Made by a program: the position numbers and the translations under genes
Part shown: positions 14,249 to 22,388 of the stretch, in pieces
Layout: every line of letters begins with the position of its first letter
Position numbering within the stretch: the first letter of the stretch is position 1
Notes under the pieces: model-generated
What the model was told of the DNA's origin: nothing
Seen by the model: the letters and a program-made list of their open reading frames with translations, nothing else
The model's database searches: none
Assembly (NCBI RefSeq): GCF_036237315.1
Contig: NZ_CP108356.1
Coordinates: 4,212,501 to 4,276,500, forward strand
DNA from: Streptomyces sp. NBC_01351
GTDB lineage: Bacteria > Actinomycetota > Actinomycetes > Streptomycetales > Streptomycetaceae
Reading direction: 5' to 3'
DNA: 64,000 nt

Positions 14249-14322
14249 GGGGCTATAGCTCAGTTGGTTAGAGCGCATCCCTGATAAGGATGAGGCCACA
14301 GGTTCAAATCCTGTTAGCCCCA
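14249..14322 (+). tRNA. tRNA-Ile (GAT)
   Basis: 74-nt cloverleaf. Acceptor stem GGGGCTA pairs with TAGCCCC, discriminator A at 14322, T-loop GGTTCAAATCC, anticodon GAT at 14283-14285 in loop CTGATAA. The CCA end is not encoded. A terminator follows nine bases later. Confidence 0.98.
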
Positions 14323-14330
14323 CAGTGTCG

Positions 14331-14361
14331 AAGACCCTCAGGCCCAAGGCCTGGGGGTCTT
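14331..14361 (+). terminator. Terminator after tRNA-Ile
   Basis: 14-bp stem (AAGACCCTCAGGCC with GGCCTGGGGGTCTT, one G-T pair) around loop CAA, then TTGTCGTTG. Confidence 0.85.
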
Positions 14362-14467
14362 TGTCGTTGGGGCAGTTGGCGGGCCGACAGGTCACCGAAC
14401 GGTATCGGTCCGTGTGTATTGTTGGGCTTCAGAAGTCCCCTACGTCAACGAAAGACGAGGTCGCGCG

Positions 14468-14602
14468 GTGAAGAAGCTGCTCCTGGTCGCACTGGCCGCC
14501 ATCGGCGGGCTCCTCGTGTACCGCCAGATCCAGGCGGACCGCGCCGAGCAGGACCTGTGGACGGAGGCAACTGACTCCGTGCCCTCTGGTTCCGGTGTGT
14601 GA
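14468..14602 (+). CDS. DLW-39 family small protein
   Basis: 44-residue protein from a GTG at 14468. An N-terminal hydrophobic segment (KKLLLVALAAIGGLLVY) is followed by RQIQADRAEQDLWTEATD, containing the Asp-Leu-Trp motif that names the family. These are tiny, conserved actinobacterial proteins of unknown function found near gyrA and tRNA-Ile. The single hydrophobic helix suggests membrane attachment. The frame is open 18 codons further upstream, but those codons do not resemble the family and cross the likely promoter. Confidence 0.85.
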   Translation: MKKLLLVALAAIGGLLVYRQIQADRAEQDLWTEATDSVPSGSGV

Positions 14603-14622
14603 GACCGAAGGCTGATCCCATG

Positions 14623-14652
14623 AAGCCCCGGCTGCCGCTGCGGCCGGGGCTT
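14623..14652 (+). terminator. Terminator after DLW-39 gene
   Basis: 10-bp stem AAGCCCCGGC / GCCGGGGCTT with a 10-base loop, followed by TTG; 21 bases after the stop. Confidence 0.8.
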
Positions 14653-14724
14653 TGTGCTGTTCTGTGACGAAAACTTACGTTATGCAAAGATTTGGCTTGC
14701 GCTAGCAAACTCGGGGTGGGCGTG

Positions 14725-16035
14725 ATGGGTCGGGTACGGACGACGATGGGGGCGGCGGCCCTGGCAGTGGCGGTCGCGGGTCTGCCGACGGTGGCTCGGG
14801 CCGCCGAGGCGGGGCCCGAGCCACTGCCGACGTACCGCGCCGCCGACGGTGCGAAGCCGGTCGAGGGCAAGCCCTCCACGGCGGACGCCCCGGAGCTGGT
14901 GGCCGGGAGCGTGTACGCGGACAAGCTCGGCCCCGGGGACCGCGTGTACCGGCTCGTGCTGAAGCAGGACCAGTCCAACGTGTACGTCTCCGCCGTGGTG
15001 CGGCCGGCGCCCGGTACGAAGGTCTCGTACGGCGACGGCATCGAGGTCGAGGTCATGACCACCGCCGGGCGCTCCTGCCAGGGCTCCACCGGCAGCGCCG
15101 GCTTCGGCTACGACCCGGTGCCCATCAGCGCGGTCGGCGTGCGGTGGGGCGTGGAGGACCACGAATGCGCGCCCGGCGGCGTCTACTACGTGAAGGTCAC
15201 CCGCACCTCGGCCAAGGGCTCCGACCAGGGCGACTGGCCCCTCGAACTCCGCCTGCAGCGCGAGCCCGGCCGCGGCCCCGGCGGACCCACGGCAGCGCCG
15301 AGCGCCTGGCCCTCGGGGGCCGCGACCCTGCCCGGCACCGAGGCGGTGGGGCGCAGCGGCGGCACCGGCTTCAACGACGCCCGGGCGCTGCGCTCCGGGG
15401 TGTGGCGCGACGAGCTGCGGCCCGGGCAGACCCGCTGGTACCGGGTGCCGCTGGACTGGGGACAGCAACTGGGCCTCGGCGCCGAGCTGGCCTCGGCCAC
15501 GCTGACCAAGGCGTACGGCTCGGCCTCGGGCGGTCTCGCCGTCTCGCTGTACAGCCCCTACCGGGGGCTGGTCTCCTCCAAGGACACCTCCTACGACGGC
15601 AAGCAGGCGGGGGTCGCGCTCGAGAAGACCCCGCCCGTCTCCTACGAGAACCGCTTCACCAGCGACAAGGACGTGCAGCGCGCGTCGATCGCCGGCTGGT
15701 ACTACATCGCGGTGACCATGGGCGGGAAGGTCTCCGAGTTCACCGAGGACGCGACCCCGGTGCCGCTGACCCTGCGCGTGGACGTTTCCGGCACCCCGGG
15801 CAAGGCGCCCGCGTACAAGGAGGCCCTGGCCGCGGGCGGCTTCGGGGTCGGTGCGCAGGACCGGGAGGCCGCCGAGGAGGGGCTGACCGCCCCCGAGGCC
15901 GCCGACGCCGCCGGGAACGCCTCGGTGATGCGGGTGGTGGCGGGGGCCGGCTTCGGCACCGGGACGGTGCTGCTGCTGGTGCTGGGCGGCTGGACCCTGC
16001 TCGGGCGGCGGGGCCGCGGGGCTACATCTGCGTGA
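14725..16035 (+). CDS. Secreted/membrane-anchored protein of unknown function
   Basis: 436 residues from the ATG at 14725 (GGGGTGGG just upstream); GTG at 14716 or 14722 are alternatives. There is a signal peptide (about 1-26, ending VARA), a large extracytoplasmic part of roughly 370 residues, one transmembrane helix near the C-terminus (GTGTVLLLVLGGWTLL) and a short basic tail RRGRGATSA, so a type I membrane protein. Two beta-rich segments with DRVYRLVLK and TRWYRVPLDWG look like repeats of one sandwich fold, each ending in a Tyr-Tyr-containing strand (GGVYYVKVT, AGWYYIAVT). The 3' end overlaps the convergent kinase gene by 14 bases. I do not recognise a named family. Confidence 0.75.
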   Translation: MGRVRTTMGAAALAVAVAGLPTVARAAEAGPEPLPTYRAADGAKPVEGKPSTADAPELVAGSVYADKLGPGDRVYRLVLKQDQSNVYVSAVVRPAPGTKVSYGDGIEVEVMTTAGRSCQGSTGSAGFGYDPVPISAVGVRWGVEDHECAPGGVYYVKVTRTSAKGSDQGDWPLELRLQREPGRGPGGPTAAPSAWPSGAATLPGTEAVGRSGGTGFNDARALRSGVWRDELRPGQTRWYRVPLDWGQQLGLGAELASATLTKAYGSASGGLAVSLYSPYRGLVSSKDTSYDGKQAGVALEKTPPVSYENRFTSDKDVQRASIAGWYYIAVTMGGKVSEFTEDATPVPLTLRVDVSGTPGKAPAYKEALAAGGFGVGAQDREAAEEGLTAPEAADAAGNASVMRVVAGAGFGTGTVLLLVLGGWTLLGRRGRGATSA

Positions 16036-17350
16036 GGGCCCAGACGCCGAGCGCGAAGCAGAGCAGCGCCGCGCCGAGCAGCGCGGCCACGGCCTTCGGG
16101 GGCGGCGGGGCGATACCCCCGGCCGCCCGGGCCGGCGGCGCGGCGGGGGAGTGCGGGGCCGGCGCGACCGGGGGCGGCAGGTGGAAGCTCCCCGTCTCCG
16201 AGGGGCCGTACCCAGGCGCCTGCGCGGGGACCTGCGGCGGGCCGGGCGGGTAGCCGTACGGGTCGGTCGGTGACGGCTGTGGCAGGGGGGCGGTCGCGGA
16301 GGTGCCGCGGGGGTCGGCGCGGGCGGGTTCCGCGGCGATGGTGACGGAGGCGGAACCGGAGCCGCCCGTTGGGGCCGTGGCCGGCGTACCCGCCGTACCT
16401 GCCATCCCCGCCGTGCCGGGCAGGCCGGGCATGCCCGCCGTGGGTGCGTCCGGTGTGACCGCCGCGGTGGTCAGTGGACCGTCGGGGCCGAAACCGGCGG
16501 GGAGCGGGCCGAGTTGGTCGAAGACCTCCACCGGGTCCTCGTCCGGGGCGGGCGGCGCGAGCAGCTCCACGGCCTCGGCGAGGGCCTTGCGCGCCCCCGT
16601 GGCCGTCTTGAACCTGCTCTGCGGGTCCGGCTGCAGCAGGGCGGCCAGCACCTCCCACAGGGGCGCCGGAACGCTTTCGGGGGCGCCGGGGGTCCCGTGG
16701 GCGAGGAAGTGCTCCACCAGGGCCTGGGAGTCGGGCTTGCGGCCCTCCAGCAGGTACAGGCCCACCAGCCCGACGGCGAAGAGGTCGGCGGGGAAGTCGG
16801 GTTCGGCGCCGAGGAGTTGTTCGGGGGCGAAGTAACCCGGGGTGCCGACCACGTAGTTGGTCTCGGTCAACCGGGGCTCGCCCTTGCGCATCGAGATGCC
16901 GAAGTCGGACAGCCGCAGGTGCGGCCGCCCGGTTCCGGAGGCCTCCATCAGGATGTTGGCCGGTTTGATGTCGCGGTGGACGACACCCTCCGCGTGCACC
17001 GCCGCCAGCCCCGACAGCAGCTGGTCGAGCAGCGCGCACACGAAACGCGCCGGCAGGGGACCGTAGTCACCGATCACGTGGGCGAGGGAGCCGCCGCCGA
17101 CCAGGTCCATCGTGAAGAGGACCTTGTCGTCGTCGGCCGCCCAGCTGGCCGGGGCCAGGACGTGCGGGTGATCGATGCGCAGGGCCTGCTCCCGGACGAA
17201 CCGGAGCAGGGTGTGGGCATCGCTCTGCAGCAGGACCTTCGCGGCGACGTACCGGCGACGGCGATGGTCCCAGGCCCGCCACACGGCACCCGCACCACCG
17301 CGCCCGATCGGATCGATCAGCTCGTACCGGCCGGCGAAGATCTCACCCAT
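16022..17350 (-). CDS. Membrane-bound serine/threonine protein kinase
   Basis: 442 residues. The kinase domain covers about 1-265: glycine loop GRGGAGAV, ATP-binding Lys38 in VAAKVL, catalytic loop HRDIKPAN at 125-132, DFG at 149-151, and GTPGYFAPEQ. A long Pro/Ala/Gly linker follows and one transmembrane helix closes the protein (LLGAALLCFALGVWALT), leaving almost nothing outside, so it has no PASTA or other sensor domain. The linker includes Gly-Thr-Ala-Gly-Met type repeats near residues 310-335. It follows the XRE gene by 37 bases on the same strand, so the two are probably one transcript. The substrate is unknown. Confidence 0.9.
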   Translation of the reverse strand: MGEIFAGRYELIDPIGRGGAGAVWRAWDHRRRRYVAAKVLLQSDAHTLLRFVREQALRIDHPHVLAPASWAADDDKVLFTMDLVGGGSLAHVIGDYGPLPARFVCALLDQLLSGLAAVHAEGVVHRDIKPANILMEASGTGRPHLRLSDFGISMRKGEPRLTETNYVVGTPGYFAPEQLLGAEPDFPADLFAVGLVGLYLLEGRKPDSQALVEHFLAHGTPGAPESVPAPLWEVLAALLQPDPQSRFKTATGARKALAEAVELLAPPAPDEDPVEVFDQLGPLPAGFGPDGPLTTAAVTPDAPTAGMPGLPGTAGMAGTAGTPATAPTGGSGSASVTIAAEPARADPRGTSATAPLPQPSPTDPYGYPPGPPQVPAQAPGYGPSETGSFHLPPPVAPAPHSPAAPPARAAGGIAPPPPKAVAALLGAALLCFALGVWALTQM

Positions 17351-17387
17351 CGCTGCGCACGTCCCCCGTAGTCCGCTTTTCCGTCTG

Positions 17388-17936
17388 TCAGTTCTGGTGC
17401 GCCTCGTAGTGGGCGACCGCGTCGGCGGTGCGGCCCGCTCCGTACACCCGGAGGAACTCTGCCAGTTCCGGGTGGCTTGGGGCGAGGGAGTCCGCCGCGT
17501 CGATGATGTCGCCGGCTGCGGAGACCGAGCGCAGCAGCGACTGGATCTCGCGGACGACCCGCTTGACGGTGGGGGCGCCGGAACCGGTGGGGGTCTGGCC
17601 GCTGTTGCTGAGGACGGAGCCCCCCTGCGTCTTCTTGATCTCGTCCATCCGGTCGGTGGCCTCCGCCGCGCTGACGCTTCCGTCGGCCACCTGGCCGGCG
17701 AGATCCTGGAGCGCCTGGACGCGCTGCACGACGGCCGGGTTGCCGATCTTGGCTCGCTGGCCGCTCATCAGCTGGGACAGCATGGGCGCCGACAGTCCGA
17801 GCACGGCAGCGAGGCGGGCCTGGTTCAAGCCGAGGTCATCTATGAGTCGGCGGAAGAGCGCTCCGAGCGGCTCCCCGTACCAACTGCGCTGAAGCTCTCT
17901 GGCTCTGGCCGTGGCCTCTTGCTGAACTGCGTCCAC
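17388..17936 (-). CDS. XRE-family DNA-binding regulator
   Basis: 182 residues from a GTG at 17934-17936 with GGGGAG eight bases upstream; a longer open frame has no comparable ribosome site. The helix-turn-helix is LNQARLAAVLGLSAPMLSQLMSGQRAKIGNP, split here as LNQARLAAVLGLSAP and MLSQLMSGQRAKIGNP, at about residues 34-64. The rest is helical with a coiled-coil-like stretch and a C-terminal SHPELAEFLRVYGAGRTAD. It is the first gene of a likely two-gene unit with the downstream kinase; the pairing suggests that the kinase may phosphorylate the regulator, which is inference. Confidence 0.85.
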   Translation of the reverse strand: MDAVQQEATARARELQRSWYGEPLGALFRRLIDDLGLNQARLAAVLGLSAPMLSQLMSGQRAKIGNPAVVQRVQALQDLAGQVADGSVSAAEATDRMDEIKKTQGGSVLSNSGQTPTGSGAPTVKRVVREIQSLLRSVSAAGDIIDAADSLAPSHPELAEFLRVYGAGRTADAVAHYEAHQN

Positions 17937-18097
17937 TACGTCTACTCCCCTTCGCTGGTGCGAACCTCGCGAGCATCTTACGGAGAGTGGTCGCGGGGCG
18001 GGAGTCCCTATCATTTTGCGAGATGAGGGGGTACACCCGGTACTCTGTTCTGCGGAACGACCCCACTTTTCCGGGGGACAGTTGCGTCCAGTTCCAT

Positions 18098-18170
18098 GGG
18101 GCCTTAGCTCAGTTGGTAGAGCGCTGCCTTTGCAAGGCAGATGTCAGGAGTTCGAATCTCCTAGGCTCCA
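18098..18170 (+). tRNA. tRNA-Ala (TGC)
   Basis: 73-nt cloverleaf: acceptor GGGGCCT with AGGCTCC (one G-T pair), discriminator A at 18170, T-arm GGAGTTCGAATCTCC, anticodon TGC at 18131-18133 in loop TTTGCAA. No encoded CCA. Confidence 0.98.
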
Positions 18171-18174
18171 CATC

Positions 18175-18218
18175 AAGAGGTCTCCCGACCTGCGGAAACG
18201 CGGATCGGGGGGCCTCTT
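18175..18218 (+). terminator. Terminator after tRNA-Ala
   Basis: 14-bp stem AAGAGGTCTCCCGA / TCGGGGGGCCTCTT with two G-T pairs and a 16-base loop, followed by TTGCG. Confidence 0.75.
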
Positions 18219-18321
18219 TGCGCTGCCCGGCCCTGCAGGAGCTCCTGCTGCGGTGGCTGCGCCCGGGGTGCGTGCCGCACATGGTGGAGAAAGCGGCCGA
18301 GGAGAGCGTGCGGGCCCGCCG

Positions 18322-18858
18322 CTACCAGGTCGGGAAGAGCTCGATCCAGTAGCGGCGCTTGGGACCGATCAGGGTCTCGCGGACGTCCTCCAGGACGCCG
18401 CCGTTCGCCTCGATCGTGCGGACGGACGCCGTGTTGTCCGGGTCGCAGGTCAGCAGGATCCGGTCCATCCCCAGGATCCGCGCCTCGTGCAGGACCTCGT
18501 GCAGCGCCCAGGTGGCCAGACCCCGGCGGCGTGCCGAGGGCCGCACGCTGTAGCCGACGTGGCCGCCGGCGTCGAGGAGGAAGGCGTTCAGGTAGTGCCG
18601 CAGGTCGATGGCGCCCAGGTAGGTGTCGCCCTCGGCGATCCACCAGTACGTGGCATGGACGCGGCCCTGCTCGACCGGCCGCGTGCGGTCCGAGTGACCG
18701 CGCAGCTTCTCCACCCAGGCCGCGAACCCCTCCGGGCTGTCCACGTCGTCCTCGGAGCCCAGGCCCGCCCCGTCCATGTGGGCGTCGGGACCCCACTCCT
18801 CGCGCGCGGCGAGCCAGGAAGCGTGCAGGCGCAGGGTGGGGGCGACGAGTTCAGGCAT
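18322..18858 (-). CDS. GNAT-family N-acetyltransferase
   Basis: 178 residues. The acetyl-CoA binding core is GGHVGYSVRPSARRRGLATWAL (the Arg/Gln-x-x-Gly-x-Gly/Ala type loop, ARRRGLA) near residues 98-118, followed by TCDPDNTASVRTIEANGG, the typical motif B for amino-group acetyltransferases of the RimJ/RimL-like class. The substrate cannot be told. It stands alone between tRNA-Ala and a divergent reductase gene. Confidence 0.85.
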   Translation of the reverse strand: MPELVAPTLRLHASWLAAREEWGPDAHMDGAGLGSEDDVDSPEGFAAWVEKLRGHSDRTRPVEQGRVHATYWWIAEGDTYLGAIDLRHYLNAFLLDAGGHVGYSVRPSARRRGLATWALHEVLHEARILGMDRILLTCDPDNTASVRTIEANGGVLEDVRETLIGPKRRYWIELFPTW

Positions 18859-18957
18859 GTTCCGGACGATAACAACAGGTGCCGGTGCCGTTTACTGGCA
18901 GCCGGTACCCACCAGCCCGTCCTGGATCCCGACCACATGACTTGGAGACATTCGAGA

Positions 18958-19530
18958 ATGACCCGCAAGTTCGTGTTCCTGCTGGCCAGCACCCGTCTGG
19001 ACGGCAATACCGAGACCCTCGCACGCCAGGCGGCCGCCGCCCTTCCGGACGACGTCGAGCAGGAGTGGATCCGGCTGAAGGACCTGCCGATGCCCGCCTT
19101 CGAGGACCGCCGCCACGACGGGTCCGGTACCTACCCCGAGCCCGACGGCAACTCCAAGCTGCTCCTCGACGCCACCCTCTCCGCCACCGACCTGGTCTTC
19201 GCCTCGCCGCTGTACTGGTACAGCCTCTCGGCCGTCGCCCAGCACTACCTCGACCACTGGTCGGGCTGGATGCGGGTGCCGGGCCTGGACTTCAAACCGC
19301 GGATGGCCGGCAAGACCCTGTGGAGCATCACCGCACTGGCCACCGAGGACCGCTCGGTGGCCGACCCGCTGATCGGGACCCTGCGCAACACCGCCGCCTA
19401 CATGGACATGCGCTGGGGCGGATCCCTGCTCGGCCTCGGCAACGCTCCCGGCACGGTCCGCGGCGACACCGAGGCCCTGCGCAGCGCCGACGGCTTCTTC
19501 CTGAACGACCGCGAGTCCCTCACGGTGTGA
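18958..19530 (+). CDS. Flavodoxin-fold NAD(P)H-dependent FMN reductase
   Basis: 190 residues with the FMN phosphate-binding loop right at the N-terminus (LLASTRLDGNTETLARQ) and the second flavin loop FASPLYWYSLSAVAQHYLDHW, followed by GKTLWSITAL. These mark the NADPH-dependent FMN reductase/flavodoxin-2-like family. The ATG at 18958 is chosen because the flavodoxin strand begins right after it; an ATG at 18937 is in frame and possible. Substrate unknown. The next gene is convergent, with a palindromic repeat between the two. Confidence 0.82.
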   Translation: MTRKFVFLLASTRLDGNTETLARQAAAALPDDVEQEWIRLKDLPMPAFEDRRHDGSGTYPEPDGNSKLLLDATLSATDLVFASPLYWYSLSAVAQHYLDHWSGWMRVPGLDFKPRMAGKTLWSITALATEDRSVADPLIGTLRNTAAYMDMRWGGSLLGLGNAPGTVRGDTEALRSADGFFLNDRESLTV

Positions 19531-19570
19531 GGGACTCAAGTCGTGAGTGACTCAGGATCGGGGCTGCCGA

Positions 19571-19613
19571 TGTTTCACTGGGGCCCCTCCCAGCGGTAGC
19601 TGGGGGAGAAACA
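19571..19613. repeat. 43-bp palindromic repeat, copy A
   Basis: Element bounded by TGTTTC and GAAACA, with a central imperfect hairpin CCTCCCAGCGG-TAGCTGGGGGAG. The copy at 43224-43266 matches at nearly all positions; the core alone recurs at 51520-51548 and 57337-57364. It sits next to the stop of the MFS gene, whose last codons come from an adjoining half-copy (about 19614-19645). Confidence 0.85.
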
Positions 19614-21074
19614 TCACCGCTGGGAGGTGCCCCCTGCCCGCAGCAGGGTCACGGTCAGGGTGATCGCGGCCAGCAGCAGCGCGGCGCCGATGCCGAACGC
19701 CAGGTGGTAGCCGTCGGTGAGGGCCTCGGCCGGTGAACTGCCGGTCAGGGTCAGGGACTCGGTGCGGGAGGCCGCCAGGGTGGAGAGGACGGCCACGCCC
19801 AACGCCATCCCGATCTGCTGAGTGGTGTTGAACAGCCCCGAGGCGAGTCCGGCGTCACGTTCGCCGGCGCCGGACATGCCCAGCGAGGTGAGGGCCGGCA
19901 GGGCCAGACCGAAGCCGGCGGCCAGCAGCATCACCGGCAGCAGGTCGGTGACGTAGTCGGCGCGCACCGGCAGCCGGGTCAGCAGCCCCAGGGCCACGAC
20001 GAGCAGGACGAGGCCGGCCACCAGGACGTTCCGCTCGCCGAAGCGGGCGTTCAGCCGGGCGGAGACACCGAGGGAGACCGCGCCGATCACCAGGGCGGCG
20101 GGAAGCATCGCCAGGCCGGTGGCCGCGGCCCCGTAGCCCAGGACCTTCTGGAGGTAGAGGGCGACCAGGATCTGGAAGGAGAACAGCGCGGCCACCATCA
20201 GCATCTGCACCAGGTTGGCGCCGAGCACCGTACGGGAGCGGAAGAGCCGCAGCGGCACCAGCGGGGTGCGGGCCTTGGCCTGGCGCAGCGTGAAGGCGGC
20301 CAGCAGGGCCAGGGAGAGCGCCCCGAGCCCCAGGGTGTGCGCGGAGGTCCAGCCGTGGTGCTCCACCTTCACCACGGTGTAGATGCCGAGCATCAGTCCG
20401 CCGGTGACCAGGACCGCGCCGAGTACGTCGGCACCCGCGCCCAGACCCAGGCCCCGGCCGGCGGGCAGGGCGGGCAGCGCCAGCAGCAGGGCGGCCAGCC
20501 CGATGGGCAGGTTGATGAAGAAGATCCAGTGCCAGTCGAGGGCGTCGGTCAGCACACCTCCGAGCACCTGGCCGAGCGAGGCACCGGCCGCTCCGGTGAA
20601 GGAGAACACGGCGATCGCCTTGGCCCGCTCGCGGGGCTCGGTGAACAGGGTGATCAGGATGCCGAGGCTGACGGCGGAGGCCATCGCGCTGCCGACCCCC
20701 TGCAGGAAGCGGGCGGCGATCAGCACCGCGGGGGAGGCGGCGAAGCCCGCGAGCATCGAGGCGCCGGTGAAGACGGCGGTCCCGGCCAGGAACATCTGCT
20801 TGCGGCCGATCAGGTCCCCGAGGCGTCCGGCGAGCAGCAGCAGACTGCCGAAGGCGATCAGGTAGGCGTTCACGATCCAGCTCAGACCGGCGGGGGAGAA
20901 GCCCAGGTCGTTCTGGATGGCCGGCATGGCCACGGTGACGATGCTGCCGTCGAGGATCGTCATCAGCATGCCCGTGGAGAGCACGGCGAGGGCGGTCCAG
21001 CGAGAGCGCAGCCCGTGCGGGGCGGCGGCCGCCGAGGGGGCGGCGGGAGGAGCGGAAGTGAGCACGGCAGGCAT
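19614..21074 (-). CDS. MFS drug exporter, DHA2 (EmrB/QacA) type
   Basis: 486 residues with about 14 hydrophobic helices. Diagnostic motifs are LDGSIVTVAMPAIQNDLG in helix 1, GRLGDLIGRKQMFLAG (motif A) after helix 2, and GAAGASLGQVLGGVLTDALDWHWIFFINLPIG (split: GASLGQVLGGVLTDALDWHW and IFFINLPIG) in the helix 5 region, as in QacA/EmrB proton-drug antiporters. It is divergent from a marR gene, which suggests inducible export of a toxic compound. The C-terminus is GGTSQR, encoded by a copy of the palindromic repeat, so the original 3' end seems to have been replaced. No substrate can be assigned. Confidence 0.92.
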   Translation of the reverse strand: MPAVLTSAPPAAPSAAAAPHGLRSRWTALAVLSTGMLMTILDGSIVTVAMPAIQNDLGFSPAGLSWIVNAYLIAFGSLLLLAGRLGDLIGRKQMFLAGTAVFTGASMLAGFAASPAVLIAARFLQGVGSAMASAVSLGILITLFTEPRERAKAIAVFSFTGAAGASLGQVLGGVLTDALDWHWIFFINLPIGLAALLLALPALPAGRGLGLGAGADVLGAVLVTGGLMLGIYTVVKVEHHGWTSAHTLGLGALSLALLAAFTLRQAKARTPLVPLRLFRSRTVLGANLVQMLMVAALFSFQILVALYLQKVLGYGAAATGLAMLPAALVIGAVSLGVSARLNARFGERNVLVAGLVLLVVALGLLTRLPVRADYVTDLLPVMLLAAGFGLALPALTSLGMSGAGERDAGLASGLFNTTQQIGMALGVAVLSTLAASRTESLTLTGSSPAEALTDGYHLAFGIGAALLLAAITLTVTLLRAGGTSQR

Positions 21075-21136
21075 CGGACTCTCCGGTCGGGTCGGGTGGC
21101 AGCGGTCGGTGCGGACGACTGGTGTGACCGTAGCAG

Positions 21137-21174
21137 ATAGTTTTGTTGCAGACTATTTCCTTCGGATCGAATAG
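21137..21174. promoter_or_regulatory. Candidate MarR operator in the divergent promoter
   Basis: The MFS-marR gap is locally AT-rich and has nested inverted repeats: ATAGT (21137-21141) with ACTAT (21152-21156), and CTATT (21153-21157) with AATAG (21170-21174). Placement just before marR fits autoregulation; not demonstrated. Confidence 0.45.
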
Positions 21175-21187
21175 GTAGAGTGGATCC

Positions 21188-21667
21188 ATGACCGCCATGG
21201 CACCCACCCGGACCGAGCCCGACCTCTCCTTCCTCCTGGACCACACCAGTCACGTGCTGCGCACCCACATGGCAGCCGCCCTCGGCGAGATCGGCCTCAC
21301 CCCCCGCATGCACTGCGTCCTCGTCCACGCCCTGGAAGAAGAGCGCACCCAGATCCAGCTCGCCGAGATCGGCGACATGGACAAGACGACGATGGTCGTC
21401 ACCGTGGACGCCCTCGAGAAGGCCGGACTGGCCGAGCGCCGCCCCTCCACCAAGGACCGCCGGGCCCGCATCATCGCCGTCACCGACCAGGGCGCGGCCG
21501 TCGCCGTCCAGAGCCAGGGCATCGTCGACCAGGTCCACGCCGACGCCCTCGCCTCCCTCACCGAGCCCGACCGCACCGCCCTCCTGCGCGTGCTCGGCCT
21601 CCTCGTCGAAGGCGACCTCGCCACCCCCTCCGACAGCCCCCGCCCCGCCCGCCGCGCCCGCCAGTAA
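21188..21667 (+). CDS. MarR-family transcriptional regulator
   Basis: 159 residues. The winged helix is TQIQLAEIGDMDKTTMVVTVDALEKAGL, read as QLAEIGDMDKTTMVVTVDAL then EKAGLAERRPSTKDRRARII, where Asp-Arg-Arg is the conserved wing motif. The N-terminal helix FLLDHTSHVLRTHM and C-terminal helices provide the dimer interface. Divergent from the DHA2 exporter, it most likely represses that gene and itself until a ligand binds; the ligand is not known. Confidence 0.9.
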   Translation: MTAMAPTRTEPDLSFLLDHTSHVLRTHMAAALGEIGLTPRMHCVLVHALEEERTQIQLAEIGDMDKTTMVVTVDALEKAGLAERRPSTKDRRARIIAVTDQGAAVAVQSQGIVDQVHADALASLTEPDRTALLRVLGLLVEGDLATPSDSPRPARRARQ

Positions 21668-21792
21668 CAGCCCCCCGCCGACCCGCGGGTCCCCCGAACG
21701 GCCCCGTCACAGGGCCGCCCGGCGCCCCCTGCCGGACAGTGGAGGAAGGCACCGCGCCGAGGGGGGCACCACCACGCCGGAGGCGTACGCAC

Positions 21793-22326
21793 ATGGGACT
21801 CTTCGACTTCCTGAAGTCCGACAAGAAGAAGGCACACGAGGCCGCCGAGAAGGCGAAGGAGCAGGTCGAGCAGCAGATGGCCACGGGCAGGGCACCCACC
21901 GCGAGCTCGGCGGCCGACGCCGCCTCGGCCACCAGGGCCGTCGCCGAGCGCATGGCCGCCACCGCACCGCCCAAGCCCGCGGCGCCCACGCCGGGATCGG
22001 CCGCGCACAAGGCCGTCCCCGTCGCACCCAAGCCCGCCGCCATGCCGCCGAAGCCCACCGCGGCGTCCACCGCGCCCGGCGCCCCGCACACCCCGACCCC
22101 GAAGTCCGCCGCGCACAAGGCCGTTCCCGCAGCCCCGGCCAAGCCGATGCCGACGGCCAAGAAGCGCACCTACACCGTCAAGCCCGGCGACTCGCTCTCC
22201 GCCATCGCCCGCCACGAGCTCGGCAACGAGGCCCGCTGGCGCGAGCTCTACGCCATGAACAAGGGCGTCGTCGGCCCCAATCCCGACCTCATCCGCCCGG
22301 GCCAGGTCCTCACCCTCCCCAGCTGA
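21793..22326 (+). CDS. LysM-domain protein, Kbp/YgaU-like
   Basis: 177 residues from the ATG at 21793. The N-terminus MGLFDFLKSDKKKAHEAAEK resembles that of Kbp/YgaU proteins but there is no BON domain; a long Ala/Pro/Lys linker with a repeated SAAHKAVP motif (two copies, about residues 74-81 and 112-119) leads to one LysM domain at about 126-177 (YTVKPGDSLSAIARHELG ... IRPGQVLTLPS). No signal peptide is seen, so it may be cytoplasmic or leave by an unclassified path. LysM usually binds glycan chains; Kbp binds K+. Which applies here is open. Confidence 0.82.
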   Translation: MGLFDFLKSDKKKAHEAAEKAKEQVEQQMATGRAPTASSAADAASATRAVAERMAATAPPKPAAPTPGSAAHKAVPVAPKPAAMPPKPTAASTAPGAPHTPTPKSAAHKAVPAAPAKPMPTAKKRTYTVKPGDSLSAIARHELGNEARWRELYAMNKGVVGPNPDLIRPGQVLTLPS

Positions 22327-22336
22327 CGACGCACAC

Positions 22337-22374
22337 GGAAGGGGCCCGGATCCATCAGGATCCGGGCCCCTTCC
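22337..22374. terminator. Bidirectional terminator
   Basis: A perfect 17-bp stem (GGAAGGGGCCCGGATCC and complement) around ATCA, between two convergent genes whose stops are 11 and 15 bases away; serves both. Confidence 0.9.
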
Positions 22375-22388
22375 ACATCAATCGCTCC

